From positions 8,993,124-9,057,123 of the forward strand of contig CM055198.1 in assembly GCA_029224185.1 (NCBI GenBank): DNA of 64,000 bases, written 5' to 3'. The translations under genes were made by a program, and so were the position numbers. The notes under the pieces were generated by a model, which searched no databases, was not told where the DNA came from, and saw only the letters and a list, made by a program, of their open reading frames with translations. The stretch is from Karalla daura. Lineage: Eukaryota > Chordata > Actinopteri > Chaetodontiformes > Leiognathidae. How positions within the stretch are numbered: position 1 is the stretch's first letter; each line of letters opens with the position of its first letter. Positions 41,901-53,728 of this stretch are shown one piece after another.

Positions 41901-44900
41901 CATGTGCGTGTGTCTGTTTTACCTCCTCAATGCCCTCAAGTTTCCCTCTCGCATCTCTATCCTGTTTCACCCTCCCCTCGTTTGTCCTCTTTCTGGCGAA
42001 TCCTTTTGTGCCATGGAGTAGAAGAAAAAAAAGAAAGAAACAGCACAGATCTCACTTACTGAACTTCAGAGACAGAACATGCAAAAGTACAAGACATATT
42101 TGTGTCTCCTGATACTATAGATACTGTAGCCTGTGGATATGAAGTAGCCCTGCCCGGGCTCTGCTTGGTAAGATGCTGGAGGATCAGCACACACCTGTCT
42201 CTGGGTGCGTGTCAGCCCGTGGAGGGTGCTCGCGTGGTAGGCTGTATCAGCTTGCGTCTCTGTGTTTCTGGAATTCTCCCATGCTAGAGTTTCTCTCTCT
42301 GTGAGGACGACACCACAGACAGGCCCGTCTGGGTTCTGTTTGTCTGGCTGTCAGACGTCGATGATGAAGGACGGCCCGTTATCCAGTCAACGCGCTGGGG
42401 CACACAGTGTTTTACTTACTGCTAGCTAATCAGTCCAACGTGCTGTGATGTATACAAAACCCAGCCAAAATGCTTTCAATGCATCTTAATATTTATTTGA
42501 TAACTTCTAATGTTACTTATACTCATACTACAAATACCTTAATTTCATTTAAAGATATTTATATGCAAGTGATACTGGTTCAGACTCCTCATTTCTTAAG
42601 TTTTCACTTAGTTTGAGGAAACGCTGTTAAACTCAGCCAATCAGTCTTAAGCCCACAGTACGGTGTGGTTGCCAGATCTGTGCAGAAACATAAACATTCC
42701 TACACCTAATGGCAGGATTGTCAAAGGGCTTGTAAAATAGGATCTTGGATGAATACGATGTTCCCTTGCTTCTCACAACAGAGAACCGCAGAGAATGATG
42801 GTAGGTCCCTTTTTAAAGTGCTTTATGCACTGTTATAGCTGATTTATCCAAAAAATATTAACTGATGTCTAAATGTTTCGTAATTCAAAGTACTTCATCC
42901 CAAAGTCAGCAACACTTTCCTCTAAAGCTGATGAGAAACATTACCTGAAATGTGGAACTGAACCAGAGATACCGAAGAGACCGTAACCTTGATTTACCAC
43001 CAAATCTCTGCCAGCTCAGGTCAGTTAGAATAATTCATGGTATTTATTAAGGTAGAACCCAAGTGGGAAGCAGATTAAAAGATGCTGCATTGAACAAACC
43101 GCAGCCCTCAGCACATTTCCAGTGCCAGACGATCTGCTGACCGCAGCCGTGGACAAAGCTCTGCTCTCAGCCCTCCAACCTGTGCACTCAGCACCGACCT
43201 CAACCTTTCCCCCCCCGAGCCCCTCCGACACTTTCAGTGAGCTATCAGGGTCTCGTTACCCGGCTGCATTATTCAGGAGAGACACTCCATTGCTGATCTG
43301 TTCGCTTGACCTCTGAGGACGCTGGCCTCGGGGTGTCTGCTTGGATATCGGGAGGATGCTCGGGTCACACAGCTTGAATGAGAGGAGAGATTTAATGCAC
43401 GGGCACACCTGTCGACTATGTCTACACCGAGCGGATACCAGAACAAATGTCACACAAGTGACAGGTACAGCCTTCATTAGGTTTCCTCACCACCTGGAGG
43501 CCATTTACAGATACTACCAGAGTAGTACCCGAGGCTAGAAGCTTTTTGTCCCACTCTCTATTGGATTTGGGAGGTTTACAGTCCAGGAAACCCCGGCTGA
43601 ACTGGTCAGATAGAGTTACGTAAGGTCAACCAATCGACTTGTTCTCACCGCCTCATTTATCGCATTTGTTTTTTCCAAATTAGATTTTACAGACTCATAA
43701 TTAAAACCAGTATGTATCCTCATTCAGGTATACATTTAAGATACTGACATGGAAATTAAAAATCAGGTGAATCTGAGCGAAAGTATGAGTGTGTGTGAAT
43801 GTGAACCAGACCAACCTTCTCTCTCCAAAGTAGTCTGCATTTTCCTGCCCCAGTTTAATTGCTGTAAGTGAACAAAAGCACATGACCGCGAGGCAGTGGT
43901 TGGTGATGTTCTAATGAGTTATGCTCTATGTTAGCGCCAGAGAACAAGGCTAGATACGTGCAACCATTCTGGGTCACCTGAGACAATGGCCTGAGTTGAA
44001 GCCGGGTGTTCCCTCCTTCACCTCTCCCCTCGCTCTCATCCAGCACTTTACTCTGCCGGCTTTCATAATAAATGAACGTGTATCCAAATCCTCTCGGCCT
44101 CTTTTTCCTCAGGCTCCTCTGTCTTTGAACCCTGTGAATTTAAGTAACCTGCGTCGGGTCAGATGCAAAGTTGCGTGCCACATCAGACCTTGTAGTGAAT
44201 CCCTCTGCACTACGATGATTGAATGCACAAGTCTCGGGGGGTCGTCCTGTCCACACCCCCCGTCCCTGCTCTTTGCACTTTGTCTGTCGGAGTCTCTCCG
44301 GTGGGTTCACGTCTCTCTGTGCACTTCTGTGGTCAGAAAATGTGTCAAATCCATAAAAGCTCTCTAGCGGTTCAGACTTGCAAACAGAAAAACACACACA
44401 CACAAAAGCACAGTGAAGCTCCCACAGCCTCCGTATATGGACGTGAACAAATACACATTCAACATTTAAAATTCAATATCACCTTTTAAGCAATTGTGGA
44501 TGTCTGAAATCAGTTTTTTCAACATCTGTGTTTGTATTTCATTGTGTGTGCCGCTCTACATGTCTGTGCCGTCACATGCGTGACAAAAGCGTAAATTAGT
44601 GTTTTTCCTGCGCTGCCCGAGAGCTCCAAGACATGAGGAATGGCGTTGAGGCCCCCAAGAAGCTGAAAGAGTCCGGGAGGAGCACAAATATAGAGCTGTC
44701 ACCGGTACAGACCCCGAGGATGAAAAGAAACAATGTGTTTTTGCCAGTGTGCATGTGGTGGGTGTGGGTAATTGTTCGTGGCTCTCCCTCAAACCATTTG
44801 CCAAGTGTTTATTGCCTGCAACCGCACAGAAATGCGTTTGTTTCCTTCTCGTGTTACGCTTTGCTGTCAATTTGCGCTGTGTGACGGCACGGTGCTGTAG

Positions 44901-45417
44901 TGAAGTCATTTTTCTGCGTGCTGATTTCACACCTCTCTGTGCACCTCTCACGGCGGGACGTGCGTGCACACCTCTGAGCATGTGTGTGTGTGTGTGTTTG
45001 TGACAGCGTGTGTACACATTGTCGACACCCTGGCATGTTTGGCTACCTCCTTTTAGGCCAGGGCAGGGGATGACGAGACAAGGAAGCCGGGATCCAGTTT
45101 CAGGCTGGATGCAGCTATAAGAGACGAGAGAGCACGCTGCATAGACGGACAGACAGGCAAAGAGGGACAGACAGGAAGACGCAGAGAGAGACAGGTGGAC
45201 AGAGAGAGCTCTGGATCAGCAGAGACAAACAGGTGGAAACAAATGTAGAGAGTTAGAGACATGCAGAAAATGGCTGAGAAGTTCTGAGACAAGCTTGCCC
45301 TCTGAAGCTGCAGGGACAAAGAAGAGCCTGAAGCTCATCCTCCTCGTCTTCCTCCTCCTCCTCCACCTTGCCCTCTGAACTCCTAAGGATCAGGGCAGAG
45401 GGGCAGAGTTCGGGGCC
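38921..45417. other. Intergenic region, receptor gene to kcnab1
   Basis: 6.5 kb with no supported gene on either strand; open frames here are short and lack family signatures. Contents seen are AT-rich sequence and short TG/CA runs. A fragment at 43921-43948 is shared with 28.0 kb. The segment 45060-45417 directly before the first kcnab1 exon is purine-rich and is likely its 5' UTR or promoter. Confidence 0.6.
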
Positions 45418-45695
45418 ATGCTAGCCGCCCGGAGCAGCGGCGGGGGCATCGGCCCTGCTGGTGGCCTCCAGCCGCACCTCGTCCACCGGAGGCAGTCGGT
45501 GGCCTCCCTCAGCGGGACCCGAGCCCTGCGGAGCAACTCCCAGGAGGCAAAGCGCAATTCCTCCTCCGGGAAGCAGGGGGCGCCGCACAGACACAAGGCA
45601 GCGCTGATGAGGGAGATAGAGACCAACTGGTACCTGAAAATGTTCGGACTGGCCCGGGAGGACACAGTCGCACATAAGACTGGCATGCCCTACAG
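45418..45695 (+). CDS. kcnab1: kcnab1 alternative first coding exon, Kvbeta1.3-type N-terminus (partial gene)
   Basis: The exon encodes 92 residues plus two bases of the next codon, ending TGMPYR before a GT donor (TACAG/GTCAGT). The N-terminus MLAARSSGG and the C-terminal part ALMREIETNWYLKMFGL match the Kvbeta1.3 N-terminus of mammalian KCNAB1 (MLAARTGAAG; LLREVEMNWYLKL). This segment is the inactivating ball that plugs Kv1 channels. R5, reported in the mammalian protein to mediate PIP2 sensitivity, is present. The aldo-keto reductase core is encoded by shared exons not in this window. The middle is Ser/Arg/Gly-rich and diverged. The gene lies downstream of gmps, as in human 3q25.31. Confidence 0.9.
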
Positions 45696-48169
45696 GTCAG
45701 TCGAACCCTGGGCGTGTGTGTGTGTGTGTGTGTGTGTTGGTTGCATTTGTGCAGCCATACTCAGCGCAAACAGAGTGAGGACTCATGGGGTCATGCAAAG
45801 CCAGTTGTTGATGTACAAAATCATTTGACTTCCCGACCCTGACATGTGAAAGCACTTTTTCCTCTTCTCTGGACCTAAATCAACCCCGCACTCAGTAAAC
45901 TGGTCTTTGTTTATGTGTGCGGGATACTTTAAGCACACATAATGCGAGTAAGCAGACGGATTATTCAAGCATTCGAGTGCCATCACGGCCGTCCGATGAC
46001 AGCTAGCTCCCCCCTATCGTCCTCCCGAGTCGCAGAGAGAGAAGCTGCTCCTAACGACACCCGGCACAGAGTTGTGTCACCTGATCTGGCCGTAATGCTA
46101 ATAGCTAGCATCTGTCTTGCTGCGTTAGACCCTGTTGACATCTCCTAACACCATGGTGACAAAACATATGGAGGCTGGGAGGGAGGGTTTCCGTCCCGCG
46201 CCTGAGTGACGGGCAGGGGGAGAGCACCAATGCTGCGGGTTGCCAGGCCGGGACACGCGGGGCTCTTTCCACTTTTGGAAGTCGGAATATTATCCTAAAC
46301 AAGTGGTGGTGATGTTGTTTTCCCATCGCTCCCTCGCTCTCTCTCTCTTCTCCTCTTTCTCACACATGGATATTCTCAGTGTTGGGTTACCCCCCCCCCC
46401 CTCCACAGCCCCCCCTCAACACACACACACACAGCCCTCCATGTTCCATGTCTTCCCTCTCGTCGCTCCGCTCTTTAAATGCCTAATCCGTCTGTGTCCC
46501 ATTCCAATCATTCACGCCCAAAGCTCCACATTTATCAGCCTGTAGTCCAGCCATTCTCCTCTCCTCTTATCTCCTCTCCTCTCCTCTTCCCTCTGACTGT
46601 GCTCTCCAGCCTCCCTGCTAGTTTTGGCCCCGTTCCCCTCTCTAATTTAGAATAACAAAGCGCGGCAGAGACCAGAGACTGGGATGACTGGGAACCAAGG
46701 GCACACTGCGGCTGCAGCATGTCGAGGTCCACCAAATGTTTATGGATCCATTTATTCCGCGCAGCAACAAAAGCAGACGATAACATAATTTGAAAAGGAT
46801 TTTTATAATCCAAATTTGTTTGCTCTGTATTCAGAGAAAATGAATTGGCTGCAGCATATATGTGAAGCTCAGCAGAGACCTGACAGAAGCAGGAGGATAT
46901 TTTTACCAGGAACTCTAGTCTTTGTGTCGAAATTTCAGATTTTTTTCTTCAGCCTCTGGTCTGAACCAGACCAGATTAGCACACCCATGGCAGTCTGACG
47001 TGAGGATGTACCTACATGATAATAAATAAAAAATATATGAAATAAAGTATATAAAATGCTCTGCTTTAAAATGATGCATTGTGGAGTTGTTCCTTGGTCT
47101 GGTGAAGGGGAGGACTGGCTCCATCATTCTGTATTTTCTCCTCCGCTCTGCTCTGCCTTGTTTATACACAGCGATGAATTAACAACTTTCAATTAACCGC
47201 CGTGATTGCAGCCTCTTTGTGACCTCATACAAGTTGTTCTATTAGCCACGTGTGGCACTCCTCTTTTGCCAAATGGATTCATTGGAACAATCAATTTGTT
47301 AGCGAGCGGGCTGACTGAATGGCTCGCGAGTCAACTGTCAGGTCAAAGTAAACGCCTTTGCAGTTCTTTTTGCCTGTCTTCAGGAAAGCAAAAGTTTTAT
47401 TTAGGACTGCACTGATGTGAGGGATTCCCCACATTGCAGTGCTTTGCTGTGTCAATCACGTCTCGGTTTCTGCCCTCACCCCTCAAGCACCACTTAGCCA
47501 CTTGGATTGTAGCCTCTCACACAGGGAGTGTACATATGAGTGCCACAAAGCCCCCTTTTGACCCACGTCCTCCCCTTTGTGCCGCATCTCCCTGAATCAT
47601 CGTCCAACACGTCCTCGTATCTGAAGGAAATAATATTTTCCGCCTTCACAACATGGCACCAGGTCTGTAATCCACAAGACTGTGTCGAAGACGCTGTCAG
47701 GTCGTTACTTCAGGCGTGGCTTCAAACGTTATTTAAGAGCTGGCTCGGTGACATGTTGGTGGCTGAACACTTCATACGCTCTTTATTTATGGGATCATAA
47801 AGAGACAATGAAAGCCTCTCGTGGCCGGACTGATAGACTGACAGCTGCATGTGGCCTGTGAGGTAGTGATTGTGTGTGTGTATGTTTGATAGCTGCGATG
47901 AGCTCAGTAGAGCGCCAATAAAAGGGACTACAATGTGTGAATCACTGTGAGATTACCGCGACCTTCATGCATACATGCTCGCACACAGTGGCGAAAAACC
48001 AATCAGAGTCAATAAGGATCAATACTGATCGTGAATTTCCCATCGCCAGGATTCCAGTTGTTGTGATGGAGACTCAGTCCCAGCACTTGAAAGACTCTGA
48101 CCCAGAAAAGACAGGAGCAGGAGAAGAACCCCTCCAAAAGTCTCTTCCTATCCAATCAGCACTCTTGGG

Positions 48170-48173
<4 letters not shown>

Positions 48174-48235
<62 letters not shown>

Positions 48236-48328
48236 TGTCTGCCAGCTCTCCTCTCTGAGCCCCAGACGTGGATGCCAAACAGCATGTGATGGCTGGGGTC
48301 TCTCTCTCTCTCCTTTTGTCTCTCTCTT

Positions 48329-48373
<45 letters not shown>
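48174..48373. repeat. (CA)n and (CT)n microsatellites
   Basis: About 28 CA units at 48174-48231 and a CT-rich run at about 48299-48373, separated by about 70 bases of unique sequence. Long open frames across them are artefacts of the repeats. Confidence 0.95.
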
Positions 48374-48377
<4 letters not shown>

Positions 48378-50821
48378 TTCTCGTATTTGAATCCGAACAA
48401 TTTTCAGCTCTCCAGTGATTCTGCATAAAAACTGGGGCAGAATATAGCCACAGAAATCCTGCGCTTTTATAACAAAGCTAAAAATATCCCCCTCAACCCC
48501 CAAAAATATATGTGCGTTTCCTGCAACAAATGATGCTAATCTGATGCTAATGTGCTTTTGGTGGAGACAGACAATTAAAACTATTTCTACCCTTTATTAT
48601 CAGTAGAAAGCGACATATGTTGCCTCATTAGATCAATGTCATTGGCAAAATGTAATACTTTGTTCATGTACTGTACCTTCGTGTCCATTCCTGTATGTGC
48701 CATCTTGGATTCTTCTTTCTGCTTATGTTATGCTTATGCTTATGTTTATTTTGTCTATTTTTGTCCCCTGTCTTTCTCCCCTTGAAGATCCGACACACAC
48801 ACACACATTCTCGAGTCATTCTCACGATATTCAACGCGTTTTCTTTCAGTAGCATGTAAGGAAGCTTGATTGATGGAAAGGACGGCAGCCAGGAGTATCG
48901 CTGCCTCGCTCTCAGGTCCTGGTCTTTGGTTTTGTGTTTCGTGACAGCCTCACACCCTTGGCACGAGAGACAAAGGTGTGGCAACATGACACTTTTGCAC
49001 GGAGAACAAAAACATGTGTTCCAGCCAAGCTTGATGGATGGAGCGTGGGGAGGTGGCTGAAAATAGAACTTTTTATTCCCACTAATCAATAGGCCGTTTT
49101 CAGATGTGGGTGAAAAATGGTGTTTTCTCTGCTTTGATCCATTTTTAAAAAGCTTTTGGACGATTAAAAAAAAGAATAACGAGCTGGTTTTCCATACAGT
49201 GCGCGCGGCCATTGTGATACAATGTCATTGCCTCTCCTTCGGCTGTAAGCCGGTTTAGATATTTAATGATAATAACAATGGGATTTAGCGGTAAATGTAG
49301 GCCAACACACTGGTGTTAAACAGGAGCAGGACAGTCCCTGAGGGCTGGAGACCGATCACTGGCATAATTATTGCTGCCATAGAGTCAGATGGCACAGAAA
49401 GTGCTTCCACAACCAAATAAGCAGCATGCAGTATCATTTCATACATGTTAAATCGAGGTTAAAGTGTGGACAGAGACTTGTTTTTTTTAACTTTATGCTA
49501 AAACGCTGTGCCCCGCTAAACTGCTCTGCCTCCTCTGTTCCTATCACACCGTTCACCCAGGATAATTATCAGACATATGTAATGATTACACAGGGATTCA
49601 CACACTGGAAGGAGTGCGCGTGTGGGGGCAAAAATGAAAGAGACTGGAAACGGCGGCTAATTAGTCTCAGGACACACGGAGCTTGAGAATGAAAAAAGAA
49701 AAAGCAGGTGAAGTAATAACAGCTTTGAGGAGAGGAAGCGAGGGAAAGAAAACATCAAAACATAAAAATTCTCACCATGGAGGGTACCTCCCTCTCTCCC
49801 TCCGTCCTCTCCCTCATTTTTTTGGTGTCTTTGTCAGTGACTCACCTGCTCACATGCTAAATGGCTCAAAGGTGAATCTGTTTACAGCAGCAGAGACCAC
49901 ATGAAAGTGGGGGGGGGGACAAAAAAACAACAGCTGTAAAGTTACTGGTGAATTTTATGGCAGGACAGGGCATCGACTGATGCGCCCATCAAACGTGTGT
50001 GTCCCTGTAATCTCTGTGAGTATGGATATGTATGCTTCTTTCTAGTGTCTATAAATACCTCACAAAAACACAGTCTGGCATTGCGTAAGCTCAGCTGACA
50101 TTCCCGCTGCCAGGCAGGATCAGTTTTTCCACCCATCCTGCCGGACACAGCTGCCCCTCTGCACAACAGCCCCGCCCCCCTCCCATCATCTACTGTATGT
50201 GGGAGCGGGTGCACGTACATGGTCAGCCCGATTTTTTTTTACTCCATTTTCCATAAACATTGTCAGTCTGTGCCACAGGTGCAGAAACGTGGTCAGTCAG
50301 GTACAGGTCCCAGAAAGTGGGGCACAAATGTAAAAGCAATATATATATATATATCTTGAACATATTCAGCTGTCTGTGGTCAGGAAACTTGATCCTGTTG
50401 AACAAAAGTTGAGCTTAGTGCCATAGTTAAACTTGGATTTGCGTGGAGGCGGAGAGCATCACAGCTGGCTCCAGATGCCACTTGCGAGATTTAGTTTTGT
50501 TACTGTAACGCTTGGCTGTACCACAGACTTTCTCACGATTCGTTTGTGTGCGCACGTGACGTCCGACTTGTCTGCTTTTGGGGGCGCTCGGCCAAAAAAT
50601 TATTTGCTGAATACCAAGAATGAATGAGATGACAGACTTCCAAGTTTCACATCTGTGTTTTTGTGTGTGTGTGTGTAGCAAGAATGACCTAGTGTCCAAA
50701 CTAAATTTCCTGATATGGTAGAATGGCATTCCTCATGATTCCCACAATTCACTGGAGGACCAGACATGAGGTCACTGAACACTCTCAAGAGGAGGCCAAA
50801 GGTGAGCGATTGTATACAAAG

Positions 50822-50852
<31 letters not shown>

Positions 50853-50960
50853 TAGGAAGGGGGACAAAAAGGAAGAAAACAGACCTAATTTTTTTAGTTC
50901 ACTTCATTATAAAAACACTGCCCTCAGTGTATGTGCAGTTGTGCATAACATGCTGCTGGC

Positions 50961-50962
<2 letters not shown>

Positions 50963-51028
<66 letters not shown>
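50963..51028. repeat. (TG)n microsatellite
   Basis: About 30 TG units ending in a short CG/TG mix. A smaller TG array lies at about 50821-50852. Confidence 0.95.
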
Positions 51029-51029
<1 letters not shown>

Positions 51030-51599
51030 TTGACAGTGACTGTGTGTTTATTTTACTGTAGGTGTTTGTAATGGGCAAATCTCCAGAGAACACTTTGTTT
51101 AGAGACAGACAGATGAGTACAAGGAGGGCAGAGTAAGAAAGGGAAGACAAAAGATGTGAAGTAGATGGAGGGGGACATTTTAAAGTGGGGGCTGGGTTTG
51201 GAAAAGTGAGTGAAGTGACATGTAGCATGCACGCGGCGAAATGCGTGTAGCTGCGGCCGACCTTTTTTTTTTTTCCAAGAAGGTTAAATGGCAGAAGACG
51301 TGAAGGCTGTGAAGAGACGGGAGAGGAAATCAGGAGTAAGTGAAAGCTTGTGACAGAGGGAATTCTCAAGACAAAGGAGGGATGATGGGGAAAGTGAGAG
51401 CGGGAGAGAGGATAAGAGGGGGGAAAAGGAGAGAGAGAGGAATAGAGAGAGAGAGAGAGAGAGAGGGGGAGGGCAGAAGAAAAAAAATGTCCCAGATTCC
51501 CATGCCATTTAATAGGGAGCAAAACCAAACTGAGCTTATAATGTAGACTGGCTGAGCGGGGGGCAAAGTGACAGCATGGGTGTGTGTGCTGTTTGACAG

Positions 51600-51600
51600 G

Positions 51601-51641
<41 letters not shown>
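51600..51641. repeat. (GA)n microsatellite
   Basis: About 19 GA units. A smaller GA array lies at about 51443-51463 and a (CT)n(CA)n compound at 51942-51991, just upstream of the second kcnab1 first exon. Confidence 0.9.
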
Positions 51642-51644
<3 letters not shown>

Positions 51645-51943
51645 GCGGAGGAGAGAGATTGGAATATCTGTGTGTATCTTTCCCTCTCTGTCGATATGCA
51701 TGTTTGTGCAGAGAACATATGTGGCACGGCCAGCATGGAGGAGAACATGTGAGGAAACAGCCTGTTTTTTCCCTGGGTGGATGTGCAGCCTTGGCCTCTC
51801 TTAAAACGCCACTTTTCTCGTCTCCATTTCTGTTTTTGCAAGTTGGATTTTCTTGCTCTTGAATAAGAGGAATGTACTTTCTGAGGAGCTTCATCCAGAG
51901 GAGCAATTTACTTTCCTTAGAGCTTTGATCACACACACACACG

Positions 51944-51995
<52 letters not shown>

Positions 51996-52139
51996 GCTCT
52001 GCTGTGCGTAGCTGCGTGTGGGCGAGGGGGCCTACCTGGATTACTCTGAGCGTACATGTTTGTGGGACCGACTCATAGACGACGGGAGCGCCTGAAAGAG
52101 AGGATAAAGTGAGGGAGGAGAGGCGAGCTGAGGGTGAAG

Positions 52140-52420
52140 ATGTACCTGTACAAAGCCACATGCCCGGACATCCCCAACCCCAAGCAGAAGGGGCCCAGGA
52201 GTCAGGGCGGGGGTCAGGGCCAGGCTCCGGGCCTGGGTCAGGGCAGGCTGCTCCGGCAGGCTTCGGCGGGGACGGGGCCGCGACCGTACGCACCTCTGAT
52301 GCTGTGGGCGACAAACAAGAGCAACAGCGTGACGGAGCTCAAACAGCTGGAGGAGTTCCTCAACTTCCACTCGCTGTCGCTGCACGACACGGTCAAGAGC
52401 CGGACGGGCATGATCTACAG
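52140..52420 (+). CDS. kcnab1: kcnab1 alternative first coding exon, Kvbeta1.2-type N-terminus (partial gene)
   Basis: The exon encodes 93 residues plus two bases, ending TGMIYR before a GT donor (TACAG/GTACAC). This is the same phase as the exon at 45418, so both can splice to the same shared exon. The N-terminus MYLYKATCPDIPNPK and the C-terminal part LEEFLNFHSLSLHDTVKSRTGM match the mammalian Kvbeta1.2 N-terminus (MHLYKPACADIPSPK; VEKFLRVHGISLQE). The start at 52140 is chosen by this match; an in-frame ATG two codons upstream would only add Met-Lys. The middle holds a Gly/Gln-rich stretch (about 52200-52245) that I do not recall in mammals. The encoded segment is the channel-inactivating N-terminus. 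Confidence 0.88.
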
Positions 52421-53689
52421 GTACACGCTCCTCTGTGTGTGTGTGTGTGTGTGTATGTGTCTGTGTGTGTGTGTGTGTGAGTGTATGAGGGAGAAACTCC
52501 TGGAGCAGCAGGACTTCTTCTCTCTGCTCCGAGGCTCGATTCTAGAAGCCGAACCGTTGCCACGGCAACCGGACAGCATCACTCCCGAGAGCGTCGGATG
52601 GTGTGTGCGAGCAATCTGTCTCCCTGGTCGGAGTTTGAATTTATTTGGCTGATTTTTATGTGAGAATGGACCTCTTTTTAACGCTTAAATGTAGATTAAA
52701 ATAAGTTGTCAGTAGATGAAATTAAAAGAGAATGAAGATTGTCCACATTCTTGTTTTAAGACTATGATCTGGTTCATCAATGTGTGGCTTTTGGCTCAAA
52801 AAGAGAGACAAATGTAACTTTTAACTTGCCGTGCGCCATGTTTCATGTTTTCTTTTTGAGTCGCTTTAAACCGATGTGTCTCAGAACATCGTGTGTCGAT
52901 AGCTGCGGCTGATGCAATCAGGACCGAGCATAATCAGAACAAATGCTTGTGTACGCGTGTGTCATCTGACAAATCGCTGATGTGAAGTGTCTATCAGTGC
53001 GAGGATCGTCAGCCCTGCTGGAGACTCTCTGATGCCATGCGTCGCTTGTTTTTCCTTGTAGCTTGTCATCTGTGCCAGAGCATCATGCTGGTGAATGGTT
53101 TCAGAGTGAGTGCGAGTGTCAGGGGGGACATTGTGGATCGCTGCTCAGCCCTCGGGCTGGAGGAGAGGCACGTAGCCGCTCTGCCTCCATTGGGTTGTTG
53201 CTTCCGGTGGATGGGAGCAGAGGAGAAGGATCTTCAGTCAGCTTCACGTCTGGCATTATTGTAACTTTTTTTAGTCTTTTAAATGTTTATTTATCTGTTA
53301 CACTGTCTGAACATTAGCACTCATTAATGTCAAAGTAAGCAAAGTTAGCAATCCACAAGTTCATATTGGTAGAAAATATAGGAGGATAAACTTTCTAACA
53401 AAAATGTCTTTCCTTTTACCACAATGGAAACCATAAAATCAGTGGAAAGAATAAATCCAGATCAGTCCATACTTTTATTTTGAAAGGACAGAAATGTATT
53501 TTTGAAACTGTCCATTCAGCAATTCCTGGACTTGCTTTTTGGTCACTTGAACACTCTGGGTGCTTCATCAATATGTGGACACACTCTGCAGACATACTTC
53601 ATTAGTCATTGCCGTAATATCATCACCCATTAGTCGTGGTGTGTGTGTGTCTTTTTTTTCATTTTTCTGTGATGGAGGCAGAGTCAAAG

Positions 53690-53728
<39 letters not shown>

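Larger units (their letters stand above)
45696..52139. other. kcnab1 intron/promoter interval between alternative first exons
   Basis: 6.4 kb without recognisable protein-coding exons. It is dense in microsatellites: TG at 45714-45738, CA at 48174-48231, CT at 48299-48373, TG at 50963-51028, GA at 51443-51463 and 51605-51641, and CT/CA at 51942-51991. The promoter of the second first exon should lie near its right end. A Kvbeta1.1-type first exon was looked for and not seen. Confidence 0.6.

Noticed and set aside
48074..48503. Overlapping Arg-Glu and Val-Cys repeat ORFs
   Set aside because: These are translations of the CA and CT microsatellites on both strands; repeats open all frames.
50899..51942. 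347-codon open frame on the minus strand, the longest in the kcnab1 region
   Set aside because: It is built largely from TG, GA and CT microsatellite translations (Ser-Leu and Thr-His runs). The remaining parts show no family signature and there are no convincing splice partners.
53037..53264. 75-codon frame starting MRRLFFLVACHLC
   Set aside because: It looks like a signal peptide by composition only; there is no homology I recognise and no continuing exon.
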